From Candidatus Micrarchaeaceae archaeon (lineage in GTDB: Archaea; Micrarchaeota; Micrarchaeia; Micrarchaeales; Micrarchaeaceae): a stretch of 64,000 nucleotides of DNA. Numbering within the stretch: the first letter of the stretch is position 1; each line of letters starts with the position of its first letter. This document shows positions 44,524 through 52,271 of the stretch, in pieces. The notes beneath the pieces were generated by a model that was not told the DNA's origin, did not search any database, and saw nothing but the letters and a program-made list of their open reading frames with translations. The translations under genes were made by a program, and so were the position numbers. Location: NCBI GenBank assembly GCA_027310825.1, contig DAIDAC010000002.1, forward strand, positions 1 to 64,000, written 5' to 3'.

Positions 44524-45963
44524 ATGCCTGATAACAACGACAATACTGCACAGTTGAAGGAGCTCATTTCAAGCCTTCCATACTCATACAAGGTCACTGC
44601 AAAGGCGGCGGAGATAAAGTCTTCGTTTGAAAAGATGAACGGAAAGAGCGTCTCGATAGCCGGCAGGGTGATGGCAGTCAGAAAGGCGGGAAAGCTCGTC
44701 TTCATAGACATCCAAGACACCACCGGGAAGATACAAGCGTATTTCGACTTCAAGACACTCGGAGAAGAACTGTTCAACAAAGTCAAGAGCTTCAACGCCG
44801 GTGACATAATCGGCGTAGAAGGAAAGGTCTTCAAGACAAATCCCGGAGAGATAAGCGTAAACGTGGAGAAATACTCGTTCTTGGCAAAGGCGATCAGAGT
44901 CCTGCCAAACAAATGGACCGGCCTTCAAGATTCCGAGCTCAAGTACAGAAAGCGCTATCTCGATCTCATAATGAGCCAGGAGTCAAAAGAAGTATTCATC
45001 AAAAGGGCAAAAGTGTATTCGCTCATAAGGGCTTTCATGGTGGGGAAGGGCTTCATGGAAGTTGAAACCAACGTAATCCAGCCTGTTTATGGCGGAGCAG
45101 ACGCAAAGCCGTTCAAGACACATGTCAACACGCTAAACGAAGATCATTATCTCAGGGTTTCGCCAGAGCTCCAGCTAAAGAGACTGATCATAGGAGGGTT
45201 TGACAGGGTTTTCGAGTTCACACGAAACTTCAGGAACGAAGACGCAGACACTACGCACAACCCGGAGTTCAGCGCGCTGGAATGGTACCAGGCATATGCA
45301 GACTACGAGGACATGATGAAGTTAGAAGAGGAGCTATTGGAGCACGTTGTCAAGGAAGTGACTGGCTCGACAGAGATAACTTATCAGGGGCAGAAGCTCA
45401 GCTTCAAGAGGCCATTCAAGAGGATAAAGTTTGTCGATTCGATAAAGGAGAAGACAGGCAAAGAGGTATTGAAGATGAAAGACGAGGATCTTTTCTTGCT
45501 TGCAGAGAGCCTCGGCATAAGGTTCCTCAAGGGCAACAGGAATAGATTGCACGCATACGACAAAATATTCGAGGCAGTCATGGAGAAGGAATTGATCCAA
45601 CCGACATTCGTCCTCGATTTCCCGAGGGAGACATCTCCGTTGACGAGGCCAAAGAGGGGAAACTCTGCGCTGGTAGAGAGGTTCGACCTTTATTGCATGG
45701 GCAAAGAACTCGGTCCTTCGTACTCAGAACTAAACAACCCGTTCATACAGAAGGAAAACTTCGAAGAGCAGGAAACACGGAGGAAGAAGGGAGACGAAGA
45801 GGCACCGCCAGCAGACACTGAGTTTGTTGAGGCCATGGAATACGGAATGCCGCCGACAGGAGGGCTTGGCCTTGGCATAGACAGGCTTGTCATGTTCCTC
45901 ACTGACAGAACATCGATAAAGGATGTGATATTCTTCCCGATGGAAAAGAGGGAGAAGAAGTAA
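44524..45963 (+). CDS. lysS: Lysyl-tRNA synthetase, class II
   Basis: Charges tRNA-Lys. The N-terminal OB-fold anticodon-binding domain (about residues 45-150, starting SIAGRVMAVRKAGK) is followed by the class II core: motif 1 near the FMEVETNVIQP strand, motif 2 EFTRNFRNEDADTTHNPEF, and motif 3 GLGLGIDRLVMFLTDR at the C-terminus. The length (479 aa) is typical. Many archaea use class I LysRS, so the class II form, common in bacteria and DPANN, is worth noting. The stop lies directly next to the convergent Nudix-UDG stop with no gap. Confidence 0.96.
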   Translation: MPDNNDNTAQLKELISSLPYSYKVTAKAAEIKSSFEKMNGKSVSIAGRVMAVRKAGKLVFIDIQDTTGKIQAYFDFKTLGEELFNKVKSFNAGDIIGVEGKVFKTNPGEISVNVEKYSFLAKAIRVLPNKWTGLQDSELKYRKRYLDLIMSQESKEVFIKRAKVYSLIRAFMVGKGFMEVETNVIQPVYGGADAKPFKTHVNTLNEDHYLRVSPELQLKRLIIGGFDRVFEFTRNFRNEDADTTHNPEFSALEWYQAYADYEDMMKLEEELLEHVVKEVTGSTEITYQGQKLSFKRPFKRIKFVDSIKEKTGKEVLKMKDEDLFLLAESLGIRFLKGNRNRLHAYDKIFEAVMEKELIQPTFVLDFPRETSPLTRPKRGNSALVERFDLYCMGKELGPSYSELNNPFIQKENFEEQETRRKKGDEEAPPADTEFVEAMEYGMPPTGGLGLGIDRLVMFLTDRTSIKDVIFFPMEKREKK

Positions 45964-46950
45964 TCAGATACTTTTCACTATTTCTTTCAGTTTGACAAAG
46001 TCGCCTTCCATTACTGGGACGTGTTTCTTTATTCGCACAGCTGCAGCAGGATGAATTGTGATGAACACCTTTGCATTGTACTCCTCGCTGTCGACAAGTT
46101 TGCCGTGGATCGTCATCACATTCTTCATTCCGATGACATGTTCAGACGGATAATTACCGACGACGATAATCAGTTTTGGTTTTATTATCGAAATTTGTTT
46201 CTTTAGGAATGGCAAACATGATGCAGTCTCCTCTTCTGTTGGCAGCCGATTGTCCGGAGGGAAGAACTGGACAACGCTTGTTATGTAGATGTTCTCTCTT
46301 TTCAGCCCGGCTTTTTCTATCATGACGGTGAGCAGCTTTCCTGCCTGGCCTATGAACGGTTTTCCTTCAATGTCTTCATTCCTTCCAGGCGCCTGCCCTA
46401 CTATCATTATTTTCGCGTTGACTGGTCCGTGGCCAGGAACAAGCCGCTTGCTGAGGTCCCAATTCTTGTGCTGCGACGGAAGTTTTGCGTACTCCGTATT
46501 CAGTTCTTCGATCGCTTCAAGCCTGTCTATGTAATCGTTGGCTTTCTCCAGTATCTCTCTGCTCTGTGGGTACTTCAACTCTTTCTCTCTCTGACTGAAT
46601 TCAAGCCAGACAAAGCCTGCATGCTCTTGTGATACCTTCACATTCGAGTCGGCAGGAACTTTCGCAAGGAAATGCGTTACCGTCTTGCTTATTTTTTCCT
46701 TGCCATCCATATACCAGTAATGTATCTCTTCTTTGAAGTATGGATCAAGCATAACCGAAAGTCCTGTCTCCTCCCTTATCTCTCGTATTGCGGCATCGTG
46801 CGCATGCTCCCCTTTTTCTATTCGGCCCTTCGGCGTGTCAAGCCAGGTTATTCTGTGAAGGCTTCCGTCATCACGCTTCAGAAAAAGAAATTGGCGCTTC
46901 CCGCGCTGCTCTCTGTAGATTATCGCACCAGCGCTAAACTCGAATTTCAT
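45964..46950 (-). CDS. Nudix hydrolase fused to a family 4-like uracil-DNA glycosylase
   Basis: Two domains in one 328-aa chain. Residues 1-140 are a Nudix hydrolase with a complete Nudix box at 42-64 (GRIEKGEHAHDAAIREIREE and on), closest in style to Ap4A/NTP-cleaning members. Residues about 155-328 are a family 4-type uracil-DNA glycosylase with motif GQAPGRNED (185-193), GKPFIGQAGKLL, the PPDNR loop (231-235) and HPAAA (300-304). Of the four Fe-S cysteines of classical family 4 enzymes only C245 remains: the CxxC near the domain start is replaced by LPSQHKNW and the Cys before PP by Phe. Pool sanitation joined to base excision would make functional sense. Confidence 0.85.
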   Translation of the reverse strand: MKFEFSAGAIIYREQRGKRQFLFLKRDDGSLHRITWLDTPKGRIEKGEHAHDAAIREIREETGLSVMLDPYFKEEIHYWYMDGKEKISKTVTHFLAKVPADSNVKVSQEHAGFVWLEFSQREKELKYPQSREILEKANDYIDRLEAIEELNTEYAKLPSQHKNWDLSKRLVPGHGPVNAKIMIVGQAPGRNEDIEGKPFIGQAGKLLTVMIEKAGLKRENIYITSVVQFFPPDNRLPTEEETASCLPFLKKQISIIKPKLIIVVGNYPSEHVIGMKNVMTIHGKLVDSEEYNAKVFITIHPAAAVRIKKHVPVMEGDFVKLKEIVKSI

Positions 46951-47080
46951 CAAAGCACCAAAAGTCCTCAGCCGATATGGGTATCGTCACTAGTCAGTAG
47001 TTACTCTTCTCTTCACAGGACAGGAATACTTATCATAGGTAATATTAATAAACTGCGTTTCGCTTTTACATTGTGGATCT

Positions 47081-47518
47081 ATGTCGAAGAAATACGAATT
47101 CGTTGACCATACTGCAGATGTCGAATTTGTAGCCTACGGCTTGTCCAACGAAGAGGTTCTCACGAACTCGGTGCTTGCTCTTCTTGACACTATCGCAGAC
47201 ATAAAGAAGCTTGAGAAATTCAAGGAAAAGGGATCCACATTCGAAGTAGTTGAGCGCTCCAGAGAGATAAGGGATCTACTATGGTTCACGCTCCAGGATG
47301 TGCTCTCTGTTTCCGATGCAGAAGGGCTTTACGGATACTCTGTAAAAAGCCTGCATCTGGGCATCAGCCGCGGAGAATACAGCATAAAGCTGGTTGTGAG
47401 GGCAAAGAAGAAGAATCCGAAGTTCTCGAAGCTTGACGTGAAAGGGGTATCAAAGTTCGACATGGCGATTGCAGAGGAAAAAGGGCTCTTCATGGCGAAG
47501 GCGGTGCTCGACGTCTGA
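47081..47518 (+). CDS. Archease (RtcB activator)
   Basis: A 145-aa protein of the archease family, which helps the RNA ligase RtcB through guanylylation and turnover in tRNA splicing. Hallmarks are the N-terminal EFVDHTADVEFVAYG and the C-terminal KFDMAIAEEKGLF, plus the family's normal length. The acidic metal-binding residues of the family (the D of DHTAD) are present. RtcB is not in this window. It ends just upstream of the HAD gene, whose TATA box lies in the 44-nt gap. Confidence 0.9.
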   Translation: MSKKYEFVDHTADVEFVAYGLSNEEVLTNSVLALLDTIADIKKLEKFKEKGSTFEVVERSREIRDLLWFTLQDVLSVSDAEGLYGYSVKSLHLGISRGEYSIKLVVRAKKKNPKFSKLDVKGVSKFDMAIAEEKGLFMAKAVLDV

Positions 47519-47532
47519 ATTTGCAGACTTCG

Positions 47533-47541
47533 CTTAAATAC
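47533..47541 (+). promoter_or_regulatory. TATA box
   Basis: cttaaatac is centred about 26 nt upstream of the ATG at 47563. It supports leaderless expression of the HAD gene and rules out the in-frame TTG at 47521. Confidence 0.55.
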
Positions 47542-47562
47542 ATATTCTTCAAACCTTTTCTC

Positions 47563-48246
47563 ATGATTAAAGCTGCAATATTCGATCTTGACGATACCAT
47601 GGTGGATTCTGATCCGATACACAAAGAAGCATGGGATTTGCTGCTTGCAAAATATGGATACAGTTTCAGCGCGCTTCCTGAGTCGTTCAGGTCGAGACAG
47701 ATAGGTCTACGGCTGATAGACACTTCAAAGGCTGTGATTGCAGAACTTGGGCTCGACGTCGAACTGCAGCCGTTTTTTCAGGAAAGGTGCGACATATTCC
47801 TTGAACTTGTGAAGAAGAAACTGCAGCCAATGCCTGGTTTGAAGTACTCTCTCGATATGCTTCGCGAAGAGGGACTTGTGCTGGCCATCGCGTCTTCTGG
47901 CACAAGAACTTACATAAACACCGCAGTGGAAAAACTGGGGATCGAAAGCTATTTTCATGTAATCGTAGCCGGCGATGAAGTCAAGGTTGGCAAACCGAAC
48001 CCAGAGATATACTTGACAGCATGCGCGAAGCTTGGTCTTTTGCCATCAGAATGCTTGGTCTTCGAAGATGCAACGCTCGGAATCGCTTCAGCGAAAGACG
48101 CAGGGTGCTGGTGCATCGGAGTCAACGCTCCAAACACCCCTGTTCAAGACAGAAGCAGAGCGGATTTAACTCTTGGTTCATTGCACGAGGTGAACATGGG
48201 AGTTGTAAGAAGCCTTGGGAAACAGAAAGCCAGGAGAGGGAATTGA
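47563..48246 (+). CDS. HAD-superfamily phosphatase / beta-phosphoglucomutase-like
   Basis: A 227-aa haloacid dehalogenase-type enzyme. The nucleophile motif is FDLDDTMVD (residues 7-15), motif II is AIASSGT (about 108-114), the motif III lysine lies in VGKPNPEIY, and motif IV is FEDATLGI. The small helical cap between motifs I and II is of the C1 type found in CbbY/PGMB and pyrophosphatase-like members. The substrate is a small phosphorylated metabolite, not identifiable here. The last 19 nt of the gene lie over the 3' end of the opposite-strand tRNA-Cys, a sign of extreme compaction. Confidence 0.85.
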   Translation: MIKAAIFDLDDTMVDSDPIHKEAWDLLLAKYGYSFSALPESFRSRQIGLRLIDTSKAVIAELGLDVELQPFFQERCDIFLELVKKKLQPMPGLKYSLDMLREEGLVLAIASSGTRTYINTAVEKLGIESYFHVIVAGDEVKVGKPNPEIYLTACAKLGLLPSECLVFEDATLGIASAKDAGCWCIGVNAPNTPVQDRSRADLTLGSLHEVNMGVVRSLGKQKARRGN

Positions 48247-48298
48247 ACCCCCCTTTTCCGCTCTGCAGGCGGACGCATAGCCGATCTGCCATCCTGGC
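48228..48298 (-). tRNA. tRNA-Cys (GCA)
   Basis: On the minus strand: acceptor GCCAGGA / TCCTGGC, anticodon stem TCCGC/GCGGA with loop CTGCAGA (anticodon GCA), and discriminator U73, the identity base for Cys. About 71 nt, no encoded CCA, no intron. Its 3' part overlaps the end of the HAD gene on the other strand. Confidence 0.93.
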
Positions 48299-48370
48299 GC
48301 AACTCATCTTTAATATCGATTGTATTTAAACTTTAGCGTTGTTATATATTTGATACTAGAGGGTGAGAAA

Positions 48371-49513
48371 ATGCCAAGCAACATACCAGAAGGGCTCATA
48401 TCAGAAACAGCATTCTTCGATTCAAAGGATCTGCTCACAAAGCTTATCCCTGCAGTGCAGGAGTTCGAAGCGGTGATAGTCAACAAAGACGACGACTACT
48501 ACGGCATAGTCGATTCAAGGACTCTTTACAAGAGCCTTCAGAGCATGAAGCTCTCGAAGAACGCCACTGCCGAGAAGTTTGTGATACGAGTTCCTCGAGT
48601 AACCGACAGCACCTCTTTCGACGACGTGATTTATTACTTCCACAAGGCAAGGTCACGCGCCCTTCCATATGCGAAGAACGGCAAGGTCACCGGAATACTA
48701 AAGAGGCCTACCATCATCAAGGCACTTTTGTCTCTCGACAAGCTGACCGGAATAAAGGTCGGCGATGCGATGATATCTCCGCTCATAGGCGTAGACGTCA
48801 ACTCGAACATCAACCAGGCCAAGTCTGCGATGCGAAACAACAAGATCAACAGGATTGCAGTCCTCGAAGGAGAAAGGCTTGTCGGAATAATAACGAATTA
48901 TGACCTTCTCGGCAATATCACCAAGCCGAACGAACGATTGCCGGAAAGGAAAATGAACAACGCAACAAACATACAAGTCAGTAGCGTGATGAAGAAGAAT
49001 CCACGAACTATCGACATGAACAGAGGGATAAGCGACGCTGCTCGCGAAATGGTCGAGAACAACATATCATCTCTTGTTGTGCTGAAGGGCGGAAAGCCTG
49101 TCGGAATAATCACGGAGCTCGACATAATAACCGGAGCAATGGCAACCGGCGGAGGAACAGAGGCGAACAAGATATTCATATCAGGCCTAGACTCTGACAC
49201 CTACCAGTACGAAGACGAGATCCGCGACATGCTGAAGTCGTTCCTGGTAAAGATCGAGAAGCTCAACAACATGAAAGTCGATTACATAAGCGTGGTCGTC
49301 AAGAAATTCAAGACAAAGTCGTACGAAATAAACGTGCGGCTCTCTCTCGGATCAAACGGGATCATCAACACCCACATGACCGGACACATATTCGACCGTA
49401 CGCTTGCAGAAGTATTGGGGATACTCGAACACGATGTCAAGAAGATAAAGGAGCGCTACCTCACAGTAAGGAAGGTGCTGCACAATGCGCACCCAGAGGA
49501 AGAACTTGAATAA
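48371..49513 (+). CDS. Four-CBS-domain protein with C-terminal HPF-like domain (380 aa)
   Basis: Residues 1-265 hold four CBS motifs in two pairs, which normally bind adenine nucleotides and sense energy charge. Blocks such as KINRIAVLEGERLVGIIT and NISSLVVLKGGKPVGIIT are clear. Residues about 275-380 resemble the beta-alpha fold of the HPF/RaiA ribosome-hibernation family (alternating strands YISVVVKKFK and YEINVRLS, then a helix with RTLAEVLGILEHDVKKIKER). The fusion suggests energy-sensing control of ribosomes or another RNA target. The HPF-like part is inferred from pattern. The start at 48371 is chosen for its GGTGA site (48362-48366); earlier in-frame codons overlap the tRNA side. Confidence 0.75.
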   Translation: MPSNIPEGLISETAFFDSKDLLTKLIPAVQEFEAVIVNKDDDYYGIVDSRTLYKSLQSMKLSKNATAEKFVIRVPRVTDSTSFDDVIYYFHKARSRALPYAKNGKVTGILKRPTIIKALLSLDKLTGIKVGDAMISPLIGVDVNSNINQAKSAMRNNKINRIAVLEGERLVGIITNYDLLGNITKPNERLPERKMNNATNIQVSSVMKKNPRTIDMNRGISDAAREMVENNISSLVVLKGGKPVGIITELDIITGAMATGGGTEANKIFISGLDSDTYQYEDEIRDMLKSFLVKIEKLNNMKVDYISVVVKKFKTKSYEINVRLSLGSNGIINTHMTGHIFDRTLAEVLGILEHDVKKIKERYLTVRKVLHNAHPEEELE

Positions 49514-49526
49514 ACGGAGTGACCAG

Positions 49527-50009
49527 ATGAATTTGCGAAACGTTGCCCACAGGATGAGCAGGGGTCAGTCAAGCCTCGAGCTTCTTATCACTCTTGCGTT
49601 CGGACTGATAATCCTTCTTCCGATAGTTGTTCTCGCGTTCATCCAGATATCTAATTCCTCTTCAACGCTTGCTACGACAGAGGCTCAAGCAGCGGCAAGC
49701 AAGCTCGCCAGCGTCTCAGCTTCTATCGGAGCCCAGGGTGCTCCTGCAAAGCAGCTTGTCCTGATGCAGATACCGCAGCAGGTTCAGAACATCTACGTCG
49801 GAACGCTTCAGAACACTCCAGGCCACGTAATAACGATCGTCATCAACACAAACGCAGGCCTGAGCTACGTGACTGCATACACTCCTGTCAACGTCAGCGG
49901 ATATTTGCAGGGTGACACAAGCCCTGGAGTCTATCTTGTCAACGTAAGCGTGCAGAACAACTGCCCGACAAACGCCGGCATATCGTGCGTATACATTGCG
50001 CAGACTTGA
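49527..50009 (+). CDS. Type IV pilin-like protein with class III signal peptide (160 aa)
   Basis: The N-terminus MNLRNVAHRMSRGQSSLELL fits the archaeal class III signal peptide: a basic leader, then cleavage before QSSLELL (the QxSxExxxL motif recognised by EppA/PibD-type peptidases), then a 20-residue hydrophobic helix for filament assembly. About 110 exported residues follow with sequons and two Cys. No type IV pilus ATPase or platform gene is nearby, so this is an orphan of a pilus system distinct from the VirB2-like modules elsewhere in the window. Start at 49527 with GGAGTGA upstream; a longer frame from 49485 overlaps the CBS gene. Confidence 0.75.
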   Translation: MNLRNVAHRMSRGQSSLELLITLAFGLIILLPIVVLAFIQISNSSSTLATTEAQAAASKLASVSASIGAQGAPAKQLVLMQIPQQVQNIYVGTLQNTPGHVITIVINTNAGLSYVTAYTPVNVSGYLQGDTSPGVYLVNVSVQNNCPTNAGISCVYIAQT

Positions 50010-50023
50010 GAGCTAGAGCTAAT

Positions 50024-50680
50024 CTAATCCAACCGCAAAAGATACGTGTGCCTGTAGATCTCCTTGCCCTTGCGTATGCTGTAAAGAGTGTAAGATTTCT
50101 TTGTCTTTAGTTTGTAGAAAAGGAAGAACTTTCCTGTAAGCGACTTGTCGCTTGTGTAGAGGTCGATTCCTGCGTCGGTCTCTTCTATTTTTCCTATGAA
50201 TGCTCCCCTTGCATCGAGGAACTTCGTTATCTTTACTACCATCCTTTCTATTCTTTCCTTGTTGCCCCTCAACTGGATTATTGCTTCGTAGTAGCCTGAG
50301 CTCTTTCTGTAATCATCGAGGCATATCTGGTGATCCATTGTCACAGGCGTGTCCACATCTATGAAAACGTAGTCGCCGTCTACCGGGAACTTGTATTCTA
50401 CACTGACTACCTTATCTTTCTTTTCAAGATCAAAGCTCCTGACTGTGACTTGAAGCTTTAGGTGGTGGAGCTGGTGCTCTATTGCCCCTGCAAGCGACTC
50501 CTTGTCCGGTGGACGGTATCCTTCCGGCGACTTAATCCTGCCGCAGCGTTTGCAGTATATGAGCGCGAGCGACTCCGGAATCTTCTTCTTCATGCGCTCT
50601 GCTATGCAGTATTCGCATATCTCTCCTATGAAGCGCGCCTGCTCGCTAGTGCGATTGCAGGTTGGGCAGTAACGTAGTAT
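50024..50680 (-). CDS. nmd3: NMD3-family 60S/50S export/maturation protein, AUA start
   Basis: The archaeal NMD3 homologue binds the large ribosomal subunit. Read from ATA at 50680 it has two N-terminal zinc sites (C5-x2-C8 and C22-x2-C25), a third CxxC (C43-x2-C46), and the family block YYEAIIQLRG near residue 115. Read from the first ATG (50593) it would lose both leading CxxC pairs. In the full frame the only codon with a correctly placed ribosome site is ATA: GGTGA is followed by AAAA and ATA, the same spacing that precedes ATG in other genes here. It follows secD with a 12-nt gap. The alternatives are a true AUA start or a sequence error from ATG. Confidence 0.75.
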   Translation of the reverse strand: MLRYCPTCNRTSEQARFIGEICEYCIAERMKKKIPESLALIYCKRCGRIKSPEGYRPPDKESLAGAIEHQLHHLKLQVTVRSFDLEKKDKVVSVEYKFPVDGDYVFIDVDTPVTMDHQICLDDYRKSSGYYEAIIQLRGNKERIERMVVKITKFLDARGAFIGKIEETDAGIDLYTSDKSLTGKFFLFYKLKTKKSYTLYSIRKGKEIYRHTYLLRLD

Positions 50681-50692
50681 TTTTTCACCTTA

Positions 50693-52270
50693 TTATTGTG
50701 AGTAGCGCTTGCTTATTATCGCTCCGTATGCAGGCCTTGTTATGAAGACGCTGAGAAGCGCCCCGAAAATCGTCGCTTCGGAGAATCCGATGACAGTGAC
50801 GAGCGATGTCGAGAAGAACAACGGAAGCATTGCGATTACTAGAAGCGCCGCATCCATCCACACTATGTAGAATGCGTTGCTGAGAAGGGTGACTGCAGAA
50901 AGCTCTGCCTTCTTTCCGATTATTTCGTCGGTGATTATGACCTGGGCGTCTACTCCTGTTCCGATCACTGCAATCATTCCGGCTACTGCTGCCAGGTCGA
51001 TTGTTCCGATCAGGCCGATTATTGAGACGATTATGAACAGTTCCATCACAGTCGTGAGAAGTATTGGCGCGACCAGGAACAGCTTCCTGTATCTGATGAC
51101 TATGAATATCGATACGAATATTATTGCGATGAGCCCTGCGAGCCCGCTGACATACAAGAAGTGCGATCCCAACGTTGGCGGGATTGTCGTCGGCGTTCCT
51201 GGTATGACTGCTACGGGCAGCGCACCTCCGCTCAACACGCTGGCTATCTTCTTTGTCTCGTTTGTCGCATAGCCTAGCCTCTGCTGCGGCGGAATTGACA
51301 ACGGAGTGAATCCGTCGATCTCGTAGCTGTTGCTGACGTTTCCGTTAGTCAGCCCGGCCGCGAGCGTTGGAGATGATATTAAGCCGACCATAGGCCAGCT
51401 GTCGATTTCTGTAAGATTGAATGTAACATTGGTGTACGTAGGCGTCATGTTCGCCCTGCTCTGCAGCCTTACTGTGTAGTTGAGCGATCTTAGATACGTA
51501 ACAAGCGACTGGCTTGTATTGTTGCTTGCAAGAATGGTTTTGTACTTTCCTACGTTTGCCTGGAAGAACGACTTTACGCTTGAAATGCTCGCGTTGGTGT
51601 TCGAGAATGTTTCTACAGGTATTGTTCTGTTGCCGAGCAAGAGCGCCGTCTGCATGTTCTTGAGCGCAGCGGCAGGTCCGATCCCGAATGCAGAATTTTG
51701 CAGCCACGAATAGTTGACAAGTATTGCTGTTGATACAGGCCTGTCCAGGAACATCTGTAATGGCTTGTTCGCCTGTCCGAATACTGCTTTGGCGAAAGGC
51801 TCTTCTGCTGCTTGTGTTATGAAGAAGTTGACTTGCCACTTTACTGTGTTGTTGTACGATACAGGAGGGACTGCTCCTATGCTGTCTCTGAGTATGCTGC
51901 TTCCGTTCAATGCCTCTCTGCCGCTGACAACTCCATCGAACTGTCCCTGTGCGCCGATGAGGCTTAGCGTCTGGTTGATCTGTCCTTGCGATGACGTTGG
52001 CACAGTTATGTAGAGCTGCGAGTTTCCTACGCCCTCTATCGTCACCTGTTCAAGCCCGAACGTCGACAATCTTTGGTCCAATGCGGAGATCAGTCCGCTC
52101 ATCGTGCTTACGTTTACACTCTGCTGGAGCGTGACAGGGATCTGCGTTCCTCCAACGAATTCTATTCCAAAGTGCAGGCCGTAGACTATGTCGAGTATGG
52201 CAAGGAACAGCACAACTGCTACCAGAACTATGATCCTTCGATCCTTAAGGTATTCTATTGCTGATGCCAT
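50693..52270 (-). CDS. secD: Protein-export membrane protein SecD
   Basis: An RND-type subunit that works with SecF on the outer side of the Sec channel to aid export using ion motive force. One N-terminal helix (residues 13-31) and the DFGG-like family block reading FGIEFVGGTQIPV lead into a 300-residue exported P1-type domain. Five C-terminal helices follow with a conserved VIGTGVDAQVIITDEI helix in TM4. It lies 1 nt downstream of secF, the usual archaeal order, and upstream of nmd3 in the same orientation. Confidence 0.92.
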   Translation of the reverse strand: MASAIEYLKDRRIIVLVAVVLFLAILDIVYGLHFGIEFVGGTQIPVTLQQSVNVSTMSGLISALDQRLSTFGLEQVTIEGVGNSQLYITVPTSSQGQINQTLSLIGAQGQFDGVVSGREALNGSSILRDSIGAVPPVSYNNTVKWQVNFFITQAAEEPFAKAVFGQANKPLQMFLDRPVSTAILVNYSWLQNSAFGIGPAAALKNMQTALLLGNRTIPVETFSNTNASISSVKSFFQANVGKYKTILASNNTSQSLVTYLRSLNYTVRLQSRANMTPTYTNVTFNLTEIDSWPMVGLISSPTLAAGLTNGNVSNSYEIDGFTPLSIPPQQRLGYATNETKKIASVLSGGALPVAVIPGTPTTIPPTLGSHFLYVSGLAGLIAIIFVSIFIVIRYRKLFLVAPILLTTVMELFIIVSIIGLIGTIDLAAVAGMIAVIGTGVDAQVIITDEIIGKKAELSAVTLLSNAFYIVWMDAALLVIAMLPLFFSTSLVTVIGFSEATIFGALLSVFITRPAYGAIISKRYSQ

Positions 52271-52271
52271 G

